Positions 50,930 through 62,930 of a stretch of DNA of 64,000 nucleotides are shown here, in pieces. The DNA is from Salinispora mooreana (GTDB lineage: Bacteria; Actinomycetota; Actinomycetes; Mycobacteriales; Micromonosporaceae), in assembly GCF_000379065.1 (NCBI RefSeq), contig NZ_KB900614.1, positions 1,262,107 through 1,326,106 on the forward strand, read 5' to 3'. Below the pieces are notes generated by a model. The model searched no databases. It saw nothing but the letters and a program-made list of their open reading frames with translations, and had not been told where the DNA came from. How positions within the stretch are numbered: the first letter of the stretch is position 1; each line of letters starts with the position of its first letter. The position numbers and the translations under genes were made by a program.

Positions 50930-52891
50930 TCACATCAGCCACCCCGCCTCGACGGCCAGGAAGGCCGCCACCACCAGCAGGGCACCGGCGAGGATCGAGG
51001 TGGCGTACGACCGGACGAAGCCGGTCTGCAGCCGCCGGAGCCGACCCGAGCCACCGCCGACCCCGGCGGCGAGGGCGTTGACCAGCCCGTCGATGCCCCG
51101 GTTGTCCAGGTAGACCAGCGCCCGGGTGAGGAAGATGCCCGGCTTCTCGAACACCGTCTCGTTGACGGCGTCGGTGTAGAGGTTCTTCCGGGCGGCGGTG
51201 ACCAGCACTCCCGCCGGCTGCGGCTCGGTGGCCGTGCCACGCCGGAACAGGAACCAGGCGAGCCCGGCGCCGATCACGGTTACCCCGATCGACAGGATCG
51301 TGATGGCGAGGTGCGAGAGCACCGTCTCGTGGGCGGCCTCCGAGCCACCACCCAGCCCGGCGGTCGCCTCCAGCCACTCGGGGACCGGCCCGACCATCAG
51401 GGCACCGGCGCCGATCGAGCCGACCGCCAGCAGGATCAGCGGGATCGTCATCAGCTTCGGCGACTCGTGCGGGTGGTCGATCTCCTCAGTCCACCGAGCC
51501 GGGCCGTGGAAGGTGAGCACGAACAGCCGGGTCATGTAGAACGCGGTCAGGCCGGCGCCGAGCAGGGCCGCCAGGCCGAACAGCCAGGCCGTCCAGTCGT
51601 CCCGCTCGAACGCGGCCACGATGATCGGTTCCTTGGAGAAGAAGCCGGAGAAGGGTGGCAGGCCGATGATCGCCAGCCAGCCGGCCATGAAGGTCAGCCA
51701 GGTGATCTTCATGTACTTCGCCAGCCCGCCGAAGCGCCGGATGTCGACCTGGTCCTTCATCCCGTGCATCACCGAGCCGGCGCCCAGGAACATGTTGGCC
51801 TTGAAGAAGCCGTGCGCCAGCAGGTGCACGATGGCCAGCGCGTACGCCGCGCCACCGAGGCCGACGCCGAGGAACATGTAACCGATCTGGCTCACCGTTG
51901 ACCAGGCGAGCACCCGCTTGATGTCGTCCTTGGCCATCCCGATGACGGCGCCGAGCAGCAGCGTCAGCGCGCCGACGCTCACCACGACCAGTTGCAGCGT
52001 CGAGTTCGCCGAGAAGATCGGGTTGGAGCGGGCGATCAGGTACACACCCGCGGTGACCATGGTGGCCGCGTGGATCAGCGCCGAGACCGGGGTCGGGCCC
52101 TCCATCGCGTCCGGGAGCCACGCCTGCAGCGGAAACTGACCCGACTTTCCGGCCGCACCGAGCAGCAGGAGCAGGCCGAGCAGCAGGACCGTGGTGGCGG
52201 TCAGGGAGCCGACGCCGGTGAAGACCTCGTCGTACTGCGTGGTGCCCAGGGTGGCGAACATGATGAAGATGCCGATCAGCAGGCCGGCGTCGCCGACCCG
52301 GTTCATCAGGAACGCCTTCTTACCGGCGGTGGCGGCGGCGGGCCGCACGTACCAGAAGGAGATCAGCAGGTACGACGCCAGCCCGACGCCCTCCCAGCCG
52401 AAGAAGAGCATCACGTAGTTGTTGCCGAGCACCAGCAGGAGCATGGCGGCGACGAACAGGTTGAAGTACGCGAAGAACCGCCGACGCCCCGGGTCGTGGG
52501 ACATGTACTCCACCGCGTACAGGTGGATCAGGAAGCCCACCCCGGTGATCAGCAGTACGAAGACCGCCGCCAGCGGGTCGAAGAGCAGACCGAAGTCCAC
52601 CCGCAGGTCACCGACCGCGATGAAATCCCAGAGGCTCAGCTCGACGGACCGGTTCTCCAGACCGCGGAGCTGGAAGAAGTAGGTCAGGCCAAGCAGGAAC
52701 GCGACACCGACCGACGCGACACCCAGCCAGTGCCCCCACCGGTCCGCCCGCCGGCCCAGCAGCAGCAGGATCGCCGCGCTGACCAGCGGGATCGCCACCA
52801 GCAGCCAGACGCTGCCGAGCAACCCCTCGGCGGTCGCGTACGTGACGGCGCCCACCGGCTCGACGGGGGCTTTCGCCAGAATCTCCATCAC
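50930..52891 (-). CDS. nuoL: NADH-quinone oxidoreductase subunit L
   Basis: 653 residues, about 16 helices, with the long lateral helix region at the C-terminus. Blocks: F-F-A-Y-F-N-L-F, N-R-V-G-D-A-G, A-G-K-S-G-Q-F-P-L-Q-A-W-L-P-D-A-M-E-G-P-T and K-D-D-I-K-R-V-L-A-W-S-T-V. Proton-pumping arm. GTG at 52891 or the next-but-one codon ATG at 52888 both fit the GAGGGG site. Confidence 0.96.
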   Translation of the reverse strand: MMEILAKAPVEPVGAVTYATAEGLLGSVWLLVAIPLVSAAILLLLGRRADRWGHWLGVASVGVAFLLGLTYFFQLRGLENRSVELSLWDFIAVGDLRVDFGLLFDPLAAVFVLLITGVGFLIHLYAVEYMSHDPGRRRFFAYFNLFVAAMLLLVLGNNYVMLFFGWEGVGLASYLLISFWYVRPAAATAGKKAFLMNRVGDAGLLIGIFIMFATLGTTQYDEVFTGVGSLTATTVLLLGLLLLLGAAGKSGQFPLQAWLPDAMEGPTPVSALIHAATMVTAGVYLIARSNPIFSANSTLQLVVVSVGALTLLLGAVIGMAKDDIKRVLAWSTVSQIGYMFLGVGLGGAAYALAIVHLLAHGFFKANMFLGAGSVMHGMKDQVDIRRFGGLAKYMKITWLTFMAGWLAIIGLPPFSGFFSKEPIIVAAFERDDWTAWLFGLAALLGAGLTAFYMTRLFVLTFHGPARWTEEIDHPHESPKLMTIPLILLAVGSIGAGALMVGPVPEWLEATAGLGGGSEAAHETVLSHLAITILSIGVTVIGAGLAWFLFRRGTATEPQPAGVLVTAARKNLYTDAVNETVFEKPGIFLTRALVYLDNRGIDGLVNALAAGVGGGSGRLRRLQTGFVRSYATSILAGALLVVAAFLAVEAGWLM

Positions 52892-52901
52892 CGCAGGCCC
52901 C

Positions 52902-53219
52902 TCAGTACTTCAGCAGGTTGGCGTCGTCGACGCTCGCCGAGCGTCGGGTCCGGTAGATCGCCATGATGATCGCGAGTCCGACCACGACCTCGGCCGCGGC
53001 CACCACCATCACGAAGAACGCCATGATCTGCCCGTTGAGGTCACCGTTGATCCGACTGAAGGTGACCAGGGTCAGATTGGCCGCGTTGAGCATCAGCTCA
53101 ACACACATGAACAGCACGATCGCGTTCCGCCGGATGAGTACCCCGGCGGCACCGATGGTGAACAGCACCGCGGCGAGGACCAGGTAGTAGTTCGGCTCGA
53201 CCGAGAAGAACTCGCTCAC
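52902..53219 (-). CDS. nuoK: NADH-quinone oxidoreductase subunit K
   Basis: 105 residues, three helices. The conserved acidic residues lie in [11 protein letters not shown] and [12 protein letters not shown]. Its GTG overlaps the nuoJ stop by 4 bases. Confidence 0.96.
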   Translation of the reverse strand: MSEFFSVEPNYYLVLAAVLFTIGAAGVLIRRNAIVLFMCVELMLNAANLTLVTFSRINGDLNGQIMAFFVMVVAAAEVVVGLAIIMAIYRTRRSASVDDANLLKY

Positions 53220-53986
53220 TTTTCGGTCCCCTTCAACGTCGTGTCCTCGGCGGTCAGCTCGCGAACCGGCAGGATCTCCGGGGTGCTCTGCTCGGCCAGC
53301 CGCCCGTCGGGCAGGCGGGCCGGCGTGGCGACCGACGAGGAGGTGGCGAAGACGCCGGGGCCCGGCTTCGGGCCGGGGTAGTTACCGGGGCGGAACCGCG
53401 CCTTCATGGTGGCGGCCTGGTCCATCCGGTCCTCCCGGCGCCGCTCGATGTGCGCCAGCACCATCGCACCGACCGCCGCCGTGATCAGCAGCGCCGAGGT
53501 CAGCTCGAAGGCGAGGACGTACTTGGTGAACAGCAGCCGGGCGATGCCCTGCACGTTGCCCTCGGCGTTGGCCGCGGTGAGCCCGACAGCGGTGCTGTCG
53601 GCCAGCGCCCGGTGCAGGCCGGTGCCGACGAGGCCGGCGAACCCGACGCCGAGCACGAGCGCCGCGACCCGCTGGCCGCGCAACGTCTCGATCACCGAGT
53701 CCGAGGCGCCGCGGCCCACCAGCATCAGCACGAAGAGGAACAACATCATGATCGCGCCGGTGTAGACGATGATCTGCACCACGCCGATGAACGGCCCGGC
53801 CTGGATCACGTAGAAGACGCCCAGGCAGAGCATCGTCATGACCAGCATCAGCGCCGAGTGCACCGCGTTGCGGGCGGCGACCATGCCGATCGCGCCGATC
53901 AGCGCCAGCGGGGCGAGGATCCAGAAGGTGACTGCCTCACCTCCGGGTACCGAACCCGCCGCGGCGAGCACCGTCTGCGTGGTCAT
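53216..53986 (-). CDS. nuoJ: NADH-quinone oxidoreductase subunit J
   Basis: 256 residues: five membrane helices in the first 165 residues, starting [10 protein letters not shown] and containing [12 protein letters not shown] hydrophilic C-terminal tail of about 85 residues with Pro/Gly/Arg ([13 protein letters not shown]) is longer than in Escherichia coli and is a known actinobacterial feature. Overlaps nuoI by 4 bases. Confidence 0.95.
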   Translation of the reverse strand: MTTQTVLAAAGSVPGGEAVTFWILAPLALIGAIGMVAARNAVHSALMLVMTMLCLGVFYVIQAGPFIGVVQIIVYTGAIMMLFLFVLMLVGRGASDSVIETLRGQRVAALVLGVGFAGLVGTGLHRALADSTAVGLTAANAEGNVQGIARLLFTKYVLAFELTSALLITAAVGAMVLAHIERRREDRMDQAATMKARFRPGNYPGPKPGPGVFATSSSVATPARLPDGRLAEQSTPEILPVRELTAEDTTLKGTEK

Positions 53987-54618
53987 GCTCCGTCTCCCTT
54001 GTCCGCCCGTTCTGCGGCCTGGTCGGCGCCGGGGAACTGCACACCGGGGTGCTCGCTGATCCGGTAACGGCCGGGGCCCATCGGCGAGCGCTCCGCCCCG
54101 GCCGAGGTGCCCGGGTTCTCCAACGCGCCGACGTAGTAGTCCTTCTCGCTGTCACCCAACCGCATCGGATGCGGCGGCTGCTCCATACCGGACAGCAGCG
54201 GCGCCAGGAGCTGCTCCTTGGTGAAGATCAGATCCTGGCGGTTGTCCCGGGCCAGCTCGTACTCGTTGCTCATGGTCAACGAGCGGGTCGGGCACGCCTC
54301 GATGCAGAGTCCGCAGAAGATGCACCGGGCGTAGTTGATCTGGTAGACGCTGGCGTACCGCTCGCCCGGGGAGAAGCGCTCCTCCTCGGTGTTGTCGCCA
54401 CCCTCCACGTAGATCGCGTCCGCCGGGCAGGCCCAGGCACACAGCTCACAGCCGATGCACTTCTCCAGGCCGTCCGGGTGCCGGTTGAGGATGTGCCGCC
54501 CGTGATAGCGCGGCGCCGCGACCGGCGGCTTGAACGGGTAGTCGGTGGTGACCACCTTCTTGAACATGTGCGAGAAGGTGACCCCGAAGCCCTTGAACGT
54601 TCCGGTGATCGCGCCCAT
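53983..54618 (-). CDS. nuoI: NADH-quinone oxidoreductase subunit I
   Basis: 211 residues, carrying two [4Fe-4S] clusters: [12 protein letters not shown] and [12 protein letters not shown]. Part of the electron path from NADH to quinone. The start follows the nuoH stop by one base. The last 50 residues are a Pro/Gly/Glu extension. Confidence 0.96.
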   Translation of the reverse strand: MGAITGTFKGFGVTFSHMFKKVVTTDYPFKPPVAAPRYHGRHILNRHPDGLEKCIGCELCAWACPADAIYVEGGDNTEEERFSPGERYASVYQINYARCIFCGLCIEACPTRSLTMSNEYELARDNRQDLIFTKEQLLAPLLSGMEQPPHPMRLGDSEKDYYVGALENPGTSAGAERSPMGPGRYRISEHPGVQFPGADQAAERADKGDGA

Positions 54619-54619
54619 G

Positions 54620-55966
54620 TCACACCTCCCTGGAGTCCGTGTCGGCGAGGTTGGCCGGCTCCCGCTCGGCGACGATGCGCTGGGTCCGCGGGCTCAGTGG
54701 TACCTGAAGGTCCAGTGGCGGCAGCGGGAAGCTACCCGGCGGCCGATTGTTGATCTCCTCGGCCAGCGTCGGCTTCGGCGCCGGCGAACGGCTCGGCCAG
54801 AGCAGGGTGAGGATCAGCACCACACCGGCGACGGCCCCGTAGAGAATCAGCCGGTCCGCCTGCTCCCAGCCCTGGGTCTTCAGCCAGCCCGCCAGCACCA
54901 GGATCCAGACCAGGTTGAGCGGGAGCAGGACCTTCCAGCCGAGGCGCATGAACTGGTCGTAGCGGAGCCGGGGCAGGGTGCCCCGCAGCCAGACGAAGAC
55001 AAAGACCAGGAGGAGGACCTTGCCGAAGAACCACAGCATCGGCCACCAGCCAGAGTTCGCCCCATCCCAGAAGGCGGTGATCGGCCAGGGCGCGCGCCAG
55101 CCACCGAGGAAGAGCGTCACCGTGAACGCCGACATGGTCACCATGGCGACGTACTCGGAGAGCATGATCAGCGCGAACTTCAGCGAGCTGTACTCCGTCA
55201 TGAAGCCGGCGACCAGCTCGGACTCCGCCTCGGGCAGGTCGAACGGGGCCCGGTTGGTCTCACCGACGATGGCGATGAAGAAGATGACGAAGCTCGGGAA
55301 GAGCAGGATCGCGTACCAGCCGGGCGCCGAGACATCGAAGCCGAAGAACTCAAGCTGGGGGCGCTCTCCCTGGGCCGCGACGATCCCGCTGGTCGACATC
55401 GTGCCCGAGAGCATGAAGACCGCCACGATGGAGAGGCCCAGCGCGATCTCATACGAGATCAGCTGTGCGCTGGAGCGCAGGCCGCCCAGGAGCGGGTAGG
55501 TCGACCCGGAGGCCCAGCCCGCCAGCACCACGCCGTAGACCGCCATGGACGAGCAGGCCAGCACCAGCAGCACCGCCACCGAGACGTCGGTGACCTGCAA
55601 CGGCGTCTGGTGCCCGAAGATGCTGACCATCGGGCCGAAGGGCATCACCGACAGCGCGGTGACCGCACAGACCACGGAGATGACCGGCGCGAAGAAGTAG
55701 ACGACCTTGTCCGCGGAGCGCGGCAGGATGTCCTCCTTGAAGGCCATCTTCATGCCGTCCGCGAGCGTTTGGAGCAGGCCGAACGGGCCGAGCTGGTTGG
55801 GACCCGGCCGGACCGCCATCCGGCCGACGACCCGCCGCTCGAACCAGACGCCGAGCAGCGTGGCCAGCAGACCGAACGCAAACGCGAAGACAATCTTGAT
55901 CAGGACCAGCCACCAGGGGTCCCGGCCAAAATCGGCCAGCGTCGGTTCCTGGGCGAGGAAGGTCAC
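54620..55966 (-). CDS. nuoH: NADH-quinone oxidoreductase subunit H
   Basis: 448 residues from GTG 55966 ([10 protein letters not shown]), with AAAGGTGGG just upstream; a longer frame begins at 56041 but overlaps nuoG. About eight helices. Blocks [14 protein letters not shown] and [19 protein letters not shown] line the quinone site. A C-terminal hydrophilic tail of about 60 residues is Pro-rich. Confidence 0.95.
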   Translation of the reverse strand: MTFLAQEPTLADFGRDPWWLVLIKIVFAFAFGLLATLLGVWFERRVVGRMAVRPGPNQLGPFGLLQTLADGMKMAFKEDILPRSADKVVYFFAPVISVVCAVTALSVMPFGPMVSIFGHQTPLQVTDVSVAVLLVLACSSMAVYGVVLAGWASGSTYPLLGGLRSSAQLISYEIALGLSIVAVFMLSGTMSTSGIVAAQGERPQLEFFGFDVSAPGWYAILLFPSFVIFFIAIVGETNRAPFDLPEAESELVAGFMTEYSSLKFALIMLSEYVAMVTMSAFTVTLFLGGWRAPWPITAFWDGANSGWWPMLWFFGKVLLLVFVFVWLRGTLPRLRYDQFMRLGWKVLLPLNLVWILVLAGWLKTQGWEQADRLILYGAVAGVVLILTLLWPSRSPAPKPTLAEEINNRPPGSFPLPPLDLQVPLSPRTQRIVAEREPANLADTDSREV

Positions 55967-55977
55967 TGTGCCCACCT

Positions 55978-56004
55978 TTCGGTCGCGACTGCGGGGCCGA
56001 CTCG
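55978..56004 (-). repeat. nuo intergenic ribosome-binding module, copy before nuoH (degenerate)
   Basis: On the minus strand GCGAGTCGGCCCCGCAGTCG leads into CGACCGAA and the AGGTGGG ribosome-binding site. It resembles the module found before nuoC, nuoD and nuoE. Confidence 0.45.
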
Positions 56005-56027
56005 CCCCACTCGTGCTCTCCCCACCC

Positions 56028-58547
56028 TCACTGGACACCACCGGAGTTGAGGAGCGGGCCCGGGCGGCCGGTCGCGTCCGCGGCGACCGGTGCGTCGGAC
56101 TGCGGGGGAACGGTCGAGCCGGTCGTGCCGGCGGAGATCCGCACGACCGCGCCGGCCGCGACGCCGAGGCTGCGGCGAAGGGTCGAGCCGGGCGAGTTGG
56201 TGGGCAGCCAGACCACGCCGTCCGGCATCTCGGTCACCACCACCGGCAGGGTCACGCCGCCTCGTTCGGTGCCGACGGTCACCGCGTCCCCGTCGGCGAC
56301 ACCGATCGACTCCGCGGTGCTCCGGGCCAGCCGGACCACCGCCGGGCGGGCCGTGCCGCCGAGGTGCTCGTCCCCGTCGGTCAGCGTGCCCAGGTCGATC
56401 AGCTGGTGCCAGGTGGCCAGCACCGCCTCGCCCGCACCCGGCTGCGGCACGGCCGCCGGGGCCACCGTCGGCGGAGCCGGCTTCGCGAGCCGGGTGTTCG
56501 GCAGCTCGCCCAGCTCACGGCGGATGGCCGGCACGTCAGCGGTGCCGAGCCGCACGTCAAGCTGCGCGGCGAGCGCATCCAGCACCCGGCCGTCGGTCAT
56601 CGCGGCGGTGTTCAGCACCGCCTCGAAGGGACGCAGCCGCCCCTCCCAGTCCAGGAAGCTACCCGCCTTCTCCAGCACCGGGGCGACCGGAAGGACCACA
56701 TTCGCCCGCCGCGCCACCGCGCTGGTGCGCAGCTCGAGGCTGACCAGGAAGGGCACCGTGTCCAGCGCCTGCTCGGCCAGTCGGGGGTCGGCCAGGTCCG
56801 CGGGGTCGACGCCGGCGACGACCAGCGCGCCGAGCTGGCCGGCGCTCGCCGCGGCGAGGATGGCGTCCGTGTCCCGGCCCGCCTGGCTCGGGATGGTCCC
56901 GGCGGGCACGTCCCACGCCTCGCCCAGCTCGGCGCGGGCGGCGGGCTCGGTGACCAGGCGGCCACCGGGGAGCAGGTTCGGCAGGCAGCCCGCGTCCACC
57001 GCGCCCCGGTCACCGGCACGCCGTGGCACCCAGGCCAGCTTGGCACCGGTACGCCGGGCCACCTCCGCCGCGGCGGAGAGCCCACCCGGGGTCGCACCCA
57101 GCCGCTCACCGACAAGCAGAACCGCCCCCGGCTGGCTGAGCGCCTCGGCGACCGTCGCGTGCTCGGCGAGCACACTCGCCTCCTCGCCCGGCACCACCCG
57201 GGCCAGCTTGGCCCCGAGCTTCTCCAGGCCACGGGTGGCGAACGGCGCGATGGCGTAGACCGTCAGGTTCTTCTTCAGGTGCGCCTTACGCAGCCGCAGG
57301 AAGAGGATTGGGCACTCCTCCTCCGGCTCCAGGCCGACCAGCACCACCGCGGGCGCCTGCTCGATGTCGGCATAGCTGACATCGGTGGCTCCGGCGACCG
57401 AACTGGCCAGGAAGTCGGTCTCCTCGCGGGAGACCGGCCGAGCCCGGAAGTCGAGGTCGTTGGTCTGCAGCGCGATCCGGGCGAACTTCGCGTACGAGTA
57501 GGCGTCCTCGACGGTCAGCCGACCGCCGGTGAGCACCGCCGTACCCGACCCACTGTCGCGGGCGGCCCGCAGCCCGTCGGCGGCGACCGTCAACGCCTCG
57601 CTCCAGGAGGCCTCGCGTAGCTCGCCGGTGCGCTCATCCCGGACCAGCGGCGTGGTCAGTCGGTCAGTGGCGCGGGCGTACTGGAAGCCCCAGCGCCCCT
57701 TGTCACAGTTCCACTCCTCGTTGACCGCCGGGTCGTCGCCGGCCAGCCGCCGCAGCACCTTGCCCCGCCGCCAATCGGTGCGCTGGGCGCAGCCGGCCGA
57801 GCAGTGCTCGCAGATGCTGGGGCTGGAGACCAGATCGAACGGGCGGGCGCGGAAGCGGTACTGCGCGCCGGTCAGCGCCCCCACCGGGCAGATCTGGACG
57901 GTGTTACCCGAGAAGTACGAGTTGAACGGAACGTCACCGTCCTCGCTCTCCGAGTCGCCGTACGCCTCGTCCCGGTAGATGTTGATCTCCTCTGCCGAGG
58001 AGCGGTTCATCAGGTCGATGAACTTGTCGCCGGCGATCTCCTCGGAGAACCGGGTGCACCGCTGGCAGAGCACGCACCGCTCGCGGTCGAGCAGCACCTG
58101 CGTGCTGATCTCCAGCGGCTTCTCGTACTCGCGCTTGTGCTCGTGGAACCGGGAGTCGGTACGGCCAGTCGACATCGCCTGGTTTTGCAGCGGGCACTCG
58201 CCGCCCTTGTCGCACATCGGGCAGTCGAGCGGGTGATTGACGAGCAGCAGCTCCATCATCCCTTCCTGCGCCTTCTTGGCAACTGGAGAGGAGAGCTGCG
58301 TCTTCACCACCATGCCGTCAGCGACGGTCTGGGTGCAGGAGGCGACCGGCTTGCGCTGCCCCTCCACCTCGACTAGGCACTGCCGGCAGGCCCCCACCGG
58401 GGCCAGCAGCGGATGGTCGCAGAACCGAGGGATCTCGACGCCCATCTGCTCGGCCACCCGGATCACCAGCTCCCCCTTGGGCGCGGTGACCTCAATGCCG
58501 TCGATGGTGAGCGTGACCATCTCGGTCTGCTTGGCTACGTCCGTCAT
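56028..58547 (-). CDS. nuoG: NADH-quinone oxidoreductase subunit G
   Basis: 839 residues. N-terminal [2Fe-2S] ferredoxin domain ([15 protein letters not shown]), then [14 protein letters not shown] and [10 protein letters not shown]. The extra N7-type cluster motif C-E-H-C-S-A-G-C with a later W-N-C-D-K-G is present. The second half is a molybdopterin-fold domain without cofactor. One-base overlap with the nuoF stop (TGATG). Confidence 0.95.
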   Translation of the reverse strand: MTDVAKQTEMVTLTIDGIEVTAPKGELVIRVAEQMGVEIPRFCDHPLLAPVGACRQCLVEVEGQRKPVASCTQTVADGMVVKTQLSSPVAKKAQEGMMELLLVNHPLDCPMCDKGGECPLQNQAMSTGRTDSRFHEHKREYEKPLEISTQVLLDRERCVLCQRCTRFSEEIAGDKFIDLMNRSSAEEINIYRDEAYGDSESEDGDVPFNSYFSGNTVQICPVGALTGAQYRFRARPFDLVSSPSICEHCSAGCAQRTDWRRGKVLRRLAGDDPAVNEEWNCDKGRWGFQYARATDRLTTPLVRDERTGELREASWSEALTVAADGLRAARDSGSGTAVLTGGRLTVEDAYSYAKFARIALQTNDLDFRARPVSREETDFLASSVAGATDVSYADIEQAPAVVLVGLEPEEECPILFLRLRKAHLKKNLTVYAIAPFATRGLEKLGAKLARVVPGEEASVLAEHATVAEALSQPGAVLLVGERLGATPGGLSAAAEVARRTGAKLAWVPRRAGDRGAVDAGCLPNLLPGGRLVTEPAARAELGEAWDVPAGTIPSQAGRDTDAILAAASAGQLGALVVAGVDPADLADPRLAEQALDTVPFLVSLELRTSAVARRANVVLPVAPVLEKAGSFLDWEGRLRPFEAVLNTAAMTDGRVLDALAAQLDVRLGTADVPAIRRELGELPNTRLAKPAPPTVAPAAVPQPGAGEAVLATWHQLIDLGTLTDGDEHLGGTARPAVVRLARSTAESIGVADGDAVTVGTERGGVTLPVVVTEMPDGVVWLPTNSPGSTLRRSLGVAAGAVVRISAGTTGSTVPPQSDAPVAADATGRPGPLLNSGGVQ

Positions 58548-59878
58548 CAGTGGGCCCCCACCAGCTGCTTGTCGGAAAGCTTCGGTGCGGTCCGGCCCTC
58601 GACATAGTCGAGGTAGTCCTGCTTGAAGTACTTCAGCGAGGAGGTCACCGGGCTGGTGGCACCGTCACCGAGGCCGCAGAACGAGCGGCCGAGAATGTTG
58701 TCGCAGGTGTCCAGGAGCGTGTCCAGGTCCTCCTGGGTGCCCTGGCCGGCCAGGATCCGGCGGTAGACGCGGACCATCCAGTAGTTGCCCTCCCGGCACG
58801 GGGTGCACTTGCCGCACGACTCGTGGTGGTAGAACTCCAGCCACCGGTACGTCGCGTAGACCGGGCAGTCCTGGTCGGAGAAGATCTGCGTCGCCGTGGT
58901 ACCGAGAATCGACCCCGCCGCCGCCACTCCCTCGAAGTCCAGCGGCACGTCCAGGTGGTCGGCGGTCAGCAGCGGCGTTGACGAGCCGCCCGGCGTCCAG
59001 AACCGCAGCGAGTGCCCCGGCTGCATACCGCCGGCCAGCTCGATCAGCTCGCGGAGCGTGACACCCATCGAGCACTCGTACTGGCCCGGGTTCACCACCC
59101 GGCCGGAGAGCGAGTAGATCATCGGCCCGGAGGACTTCTCCGTGCCCATGCTCCGCCACCAGGCGGCGCCCCCCAACACGAGATACGGAACCGAGGCGAT
59201 GGTGCCGACGTTGTTCACCACCGTCGGGCTGGCGTACAGACCGTGGGTCGCCGGGAACGGCGGGCGGAGCCGGGGCTGACCGCGGAAACCCTCCAGCGAG
59301 TCCAGGAGCGCGGTCTCCTCACCGCAGATGTACGCCCCGGCCCCCGAGTGCACCACCAGTTCCAGGTCGAAGCCGCTGCCGAGGATGTTCTTCCCGAGGT
59401 AGTTCCGGGCGTACGCCTCCTGCACCGCGTGGCGCAGCCGGCGGGCGGCGTGCACCGCCTCGCCGCGGATGTAGATGTAGGCACGGTTGGCCCGGATCGC
59501 ATACGACGCGATGATCACACCCTCGATCAGGGAGTGCGGGTCGTGCGTCATCAGCGGCAGGTCCTTGCAGGTGCCCGGCTCGCCCTCGTCCGCGTTGACC
59601 ACCAGGTAGTGCGGTCGGGTCGGGGCCTTGCCGTCCGGCTCCTGCGGGATGAACCCCCACTTGAGACCGGTCGGGAAGCCCGCGCCACCCCGACCACGCA
59701 GTCCAGAGTCCTTGACCAACTGGATCAGGTCGTCCGGGTGGGCACCCAACGCCTTGCGCAGCGCGGCGTACCCGTCCAGCCGCTCATAGGTGCCGATCTG
59801 CCAGGCGTCCGGCGACAGCCAGCGCTTGGTGAGCACCGGCGTGAGCTTGGCCAGCGTCTCGGGCCGAGGAGTGGTCAC
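58547..59878 (-). CDS. nuoF: NADH-quinone oxidoreductase subunit F
   Basis: 443 residues, NADH- and FMN-binding subunit. [10 protein letters not shown] near residue 61 binds [13 protein letters not shown] lines FMN, and [11 protein letters not shown] plus a later Cys hold the N3 cluster. GTG start overlapping the nuoE stop by 4 bases. Confidence 0.96.
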   Translation of the reverse strand: MTTPRPETLAKLTPVLTKRWLSPDAWQIGTYERLDGYAALRKALGAHPDDLIQLVKDSGLRGRGGAGFPTGLKWGFIPQEPDGKAPTRPHYLVVNADEGEPGTCKDLPLMTHDPHSLIEGVIIASYAIRANRAYIYIRGEAVHAARRLRHAVQEAYARNYLGKNILGSGFDLELVVHSGAGAYICGEETALLDSLEGFRGQPRLRPPFPATHGLYASPTVVNNVGTIASVPYLVLGGAAWWRSMGTEKSSGPMIYSLSGRVVNPGQYECSMGVTLRELIELAGGMQPGHSLRFWTPGGSSTPLLTADHLDVPLDFEGVAAAGSILGTTATQIFSDQDCPVYATYRWLEFYHHESCGKCTPCREGNYWMVRVYRRILAGQGTQEDLDTLLDTCDNILGRSFCGLGDGATSPVTSSLKYFKQDYLDYVEGRTAPKLSDKQLVGAH

Positions 59879-60819
59879 TGGTCTACGCCCCTTTCGTTCC
59901 CGGCCGCATCTCCCATGCCCGCCGCTGCGTCCTTCAACGAGCGCTCCTTCACCGGCGCCTCGTCCCCCGCGGGCTTGGCGTCGCTGGCGGGTGTGGCAAA
60001 ACCGGCCGGCCGGCTCTCCTTGGCCGCGCCAGCCGAAGCGGCGGCGGGCTTGGCGGCCTCGGCCTTCGCCCTCGCCTCGGCGGCTGCCTGCTCGGCCTCG
60101 GCCTTGCTGCGGATCGGCGTGTTCGGGTCGAACCCGGTGACCGCGATGCCGTGTTCCTGCGCCAGCCGCAGCCCGCGCACGGTCGGCTCGCCGGGGCCCC
60201 CGTCGGCGACCGCGCCCTCGCGCTCGTCAGCGAAGCCGGCAAGCTGCACCGACATCTCCTTCAGCCGGCAGAGCCGAGCCCCGCGACTCGGCGTCGGCCG
60301 GTTGCCGGCCCGCAGCTCGTCCACCACGCCGACCGCCGTCTGCGGGTCCACGTTGTCGAAGAAGTCGTAGTTGACCGTCATCACCGGTCCGTAGTCGCAC
60401 GCCGCCAGGCACTCGGCGTGCTCCAGGGTGATCGTGCCGTCGGCCGTGGTCTCCTCGTGCCCGACACCGAGGTGCTCGACCAGGGCGTCGTACACCTCCT
60501 GGCCGCCCAGCACGTTGCACATCGTGTTGGTGCAGACGCTGACCAGCCAGTCACCGGTCGGCCGACGCTTGTACATTGTGTAGAACGAGGCGACCGCACC
60601 GACCTGGGCCTTGTTCAGCCCCAGCACCTCGGCGCAGAACGCGATGCCGGCCGGAGAGACATACCCCTCCTCCGACTGCACCAGGTGCAGCAGCGGCAGC
60701 AACGCCGAGCGGGACCGATCGGCCGGATACCGAGCGATGATCTCCCGGGCCCGCGCCCGGGTCTCCTCGGAAAACACGGTCATCGGTGCCTTCTTTCCGT
60801 TCGCGACTGCGTCACTCAC
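59875..60819 (-). CDS. nuoE: NADH-quinone oxidoreductase subunit E with long C-terminal extension
   Basis: The core (about 190 residues) has the [2Fe-2S] Cys: V-C-T-N-T-M-C-N-V and [10 protein letters not shown]. Helices A-R-E-I-I-A-R-Y-P form the N-terminus. Beyond the core is an extension of over 100 residues, rich in Ala, Lys and Glu ([12 protein letters not shown]), low in complexity and probably disordered or coiled. GTG 60819 overlaps the nuoD stop (GTGA); the ATG at 60783 (M-T-V-F-S-E-E) has GAAGG upstream and the intergenic module just before it, so it may be the true start. Confidence 0.93.
   Translation of the reverse strand: MSDAVANGKKAPMTVFSEETRARAREIIARYPADRSRSALLPLLHLVQSEEGYVSPAGIAFCAEVLGLNKAQVGAVASFYTMYKRRPTGDWLVSVCTNTMCNVLGGQEVYDALVEHLGVGHEETTADGTITLEHAECLAACDYGPVMTVNYDFFDNVDPQTAVGVVDELRAGNRPTPSRGARLCRLKEMSVQLAGFADEREGAVADGGPGEPTVRGLRLAQEHGIAVTGFDPNTPIRSKAEAEQAAAEARAKAEAAKPAAASAGAAKESRPAGFATPASDAKPAGDEAPVKERSLKDAAAGMGDAAGNERGVDQ
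60795..60811 (-). repeat. nuo intergenic ribosome-binding module, copy before nuoE (partial)
   Basis: On the minus strand CGCAGTCGCGAACGGAA precedes GAAGG and the ATG at 60783. It matches the core of the modules before nuoC and nuoD. Confidence 0.45.
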
Positions 60820-62141
60820 CGGTCACACCCACCCATCACCGGGTCCAACGAGGCGCCACCGGCAATCACGTCGGCGATCAGGCCGCCCTCGGCCATCGCC
60901 GGCAGGGCCTGGAGGTTGACGAAGCTCGGCTCCCGGTAGTGCACCCGGTACGGCCGGGTCCCCCCGTCGGAGACCGCGTGCACCCCCAGCTCACCCCGGG
61001 GCGCCTCAATACCCACGTACACCTGGCCGGGTGGGACCCGGAAGCCCTCGGTGACGAGCTTGAAGTGATGGATCAGCGACTCCATCGACTGCCCCATGAT
61101 CTTCGCCACGTGCTCCAGCGAGTTACCCATGCCGTCGACCCCGATGGCGAGCTGCGCCGGCCAGGCGATCTTCCGATCCGCCACCATCACCGGGCCCGGC
61201 CGGAGGCGGTCCACCGCCTGCTCGACGAGCTTCAACGACTCCCGAATCTCGGCCAGCCGGACCAGATACCGGCCCCAGACGTCACCGTCGGTGTGGGTCG
61301 GCACGTCGAACTCGTACGTCTCGTAGCCGCAGTACGGCATCGTCTTGCGCAGGTCCCAGGCGAGGCCGGCCGAGCGCAGCACCGGGCCGGTCACGCCCAT
61401 CGCAAGGCAGCCGGTCGCGTCGAGCACCCCGACGTTCTGCGTCCGCTCCAGCCAGATCGGCTGACCGGAGAGCATCTTCTCGTACTCCGCGAGCTTCTTC
61501 GGCATCAGCTTCAAGAAGTCACGGATCTTGGCGATCGCCTCGTCCGGCACGTCCTGCGCCACCCCACCCGGGCGGACGTAGGCGTGGTTCATCCGCAGCC
61601 CGGTGATCAGCTCGAAGATCTCCAGGACGTACTCCCGCTCCCGGAAGCCGTAGAGCATCATGTTGATCGCGCCCAGCTCCATGGCCGTGGTGGCCACCCA
61701 GACCAGGTGCGAGGAGATCCGGTTGAGCTCCATCATCAGGACCCGGATAGTGGTCGCCCGCTCGGTGATCTGCTCCTCGATGCCGAGCAGCTTCTCCACC
61801 GCCAGCGCGTACGCCGTCTCGTTGAACAGCGGGGCGAGATAGTCCATCCGGGTCACAAAGGCCGAGCCCTGGACCCAGTTCCGGAACTCCATGTTCTTCT
61901 CGATGCCGGTGTGCAGGTAGCCGACGACCGAGCGGAGCTCACGGACCGTCTCACCCTCCAGCTCCAGGACCAGCCGGAGCACCCCGTGCGTGGACGGGTG
62001 CTGCGGACCCATGTTGACGACGATCCGCTCGTCGTTGATCGGGTCAGTGCCGGAGAGGACGACATCCCAGTCCCCGCCGGTGACGGTAAAGACCTTGCCC
62101 TCGGCGGTCTCCCGCTCGGTGGCGTAGTTGGACGCGCTCAC
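60816..62141 (-). CDS. nuoD: NADH-quinone oxidoreductase subunit D
   Basis: 441 residues, quinone-site subunit related to hydrogenase large chain. [12 protein letters not shown] near residue 58, L-H-T-G-I-E-K, and the C-terminal E-A-P-R-G-E-L-G and D-P-V-M-G-G-C-D-R are all in place. GTG start with GGAGGGG from the upstream module. Confidence 0.96.
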   Translation of the reverse strand: MSASNYATERETAEGKVFTVTGGDWDVVLSGTDPINDERIVVNMGPQHPSTHGVLRLVLELEGETVRELRSVVGYLHTGIEKNMEFRNWVQGSAFVTRMDYLAPLFNETAYALAVEKLLGIEEQITERATTIRVLMMELNRISSHLVWVATTAMELGAINMMLYGFREREYVLEIFELITGLRMNHAYVRPGGVAQDVPDEAIAKIRDFLKLMPKKLAEYEKMLSGQPIWLERTQNVGVLDATGCLAMGVTGPVLRSAGLAWDLRKTMPYCGYETYEFDVPTHTDGDVWGRYLVRLAEIRESLKLVEQAVDRLRPGPVMVADRKIAWPAQLAIGVDGMGNSLEHVAKIMGQSMESLIHHFKLVTEGFRVPPGQVYVGIEAPRGELGVHAVSDGGTRPYRVHYREPSFVNLQALPAMAEGGLIADVIAGGASLDPVMGGCDR

Positions 62142-62149
62142 TCTACTTC

Positions 62150-62179
62150 CCCTCCGTTCGCAAACGCCGGGCTCGCAAG
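62150..62179 (-). repeat. nuo intergenic ribosome-binding module, copy before nuoD
   Basis: On the minus strand CTTGCGAGCCCGGCGTTTGC continues to GAACGGAGGG, 8 bases before the nuoD start. It matches 26 of 30 bases in the copy before nuoC. Confidence 0.7.
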
Positions 62180-62184
62180 CTCAC

Positions 62185-62922
62185 TCACTGGTACGACCTC
62201 CGGCGGTCCGGCGGCGGGATCTCGGCGCCCTTGTACTCGACCGGCACACCACCCAGCGGATAGTCCTTGCGCTGCGGGTGGCCCTCCCAGTCGTCCGGCA
62301 TGAGGATCCGGGTCAGGCCGGGGTGGCCGTCGAAGATGACGCCGAACATGTCGTACGCCTCCCGCTCCTGCCAGTCGGCGGTGGGGTAGATGCTGGTCAC
62401 GCTGGGCAGGTGTGGTTCCTCGGCGGAGACCGCCGCCTCCAGCCGAACCTGACGCCGGTAGGTCATCGAGGTGAGCTGGTAGACCACGTGCAGCCGGCGG
62501 GTGTCGGCACCGAGGTAGTCCACCGCGGATACCGACGAGCAGAGCTCGAACCGGAGCGAGAGGTCGTCCCGCATCACCTGGCAGACCTCGGCGATCCGCT
62601 CCGAGCGGATGTGCAGGGTCAGCTCACCCCGGTCGACCACGACCTTTTCGATCGCCTCGCCGAAGGCCGGGTACGCCTCCTCCAGCGCGTCGGCGACCTC
62701 GTCGAAGTAGCCGCCGTACGGCCGCGTGGCCGCCTCGATCGACCGTTGCGGACGGACCAGCCCGCCGTAGCCGGAGACATCGCCGGTGCCCTGGTCGCCG
62801 AACATCCCACGCCCGGCGGGGCTCGACGGGGGCAGCTCAGCCGGAGCGCCGCCGGTGGCCCCGGCCGGGGTCACCGGTACCGGCACGCCGCCGTCGTCCG
62901 TCCTGTTCTGGGGTGCGCTCAT
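62185..62922 (-). CDS. nuoC: NADH-quinone oxidoreductase subunit C
   Basis: 245 residues. The first 70 are a Pro/Gly/Ala-rich extension. The core has [23 protein letters not shown] and [20 protein letters not shown]. Peripheral arm subunit. Confidence 0.95.
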   Translation of the reverse strand: MSAPQNRTDDGGVPVPVTPAGATGGAPAELPPSSPAGRGMFGDQGTGDVSGYGGLVRPQRSIEAATRPYGGYFDEVADALEEAYPAFGEAIEKVVVDRGELTLHIRSERIAEVCQVMRDDLSLRFELCSSVSAVDYLGADTRRLHVVYQLTSMTYRRQVRLEAAVSAEEPHLPSVTSIYPTADWQEREAYDMFGVIFDGHPGLTRILMPDDWEGHPQRKDYPLGGVPVEYKGAEIPPPDRRRSYQ

Positions 62923-62930
62923 GTCACCGG

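Noticed and set aside
49297..51081. 594-residue plus-strand open frame opposite nuoM/nuoL
   Set aside because: Glu/His/Gln-rich antisense frame; nuoM and nuoL are unambiguous.
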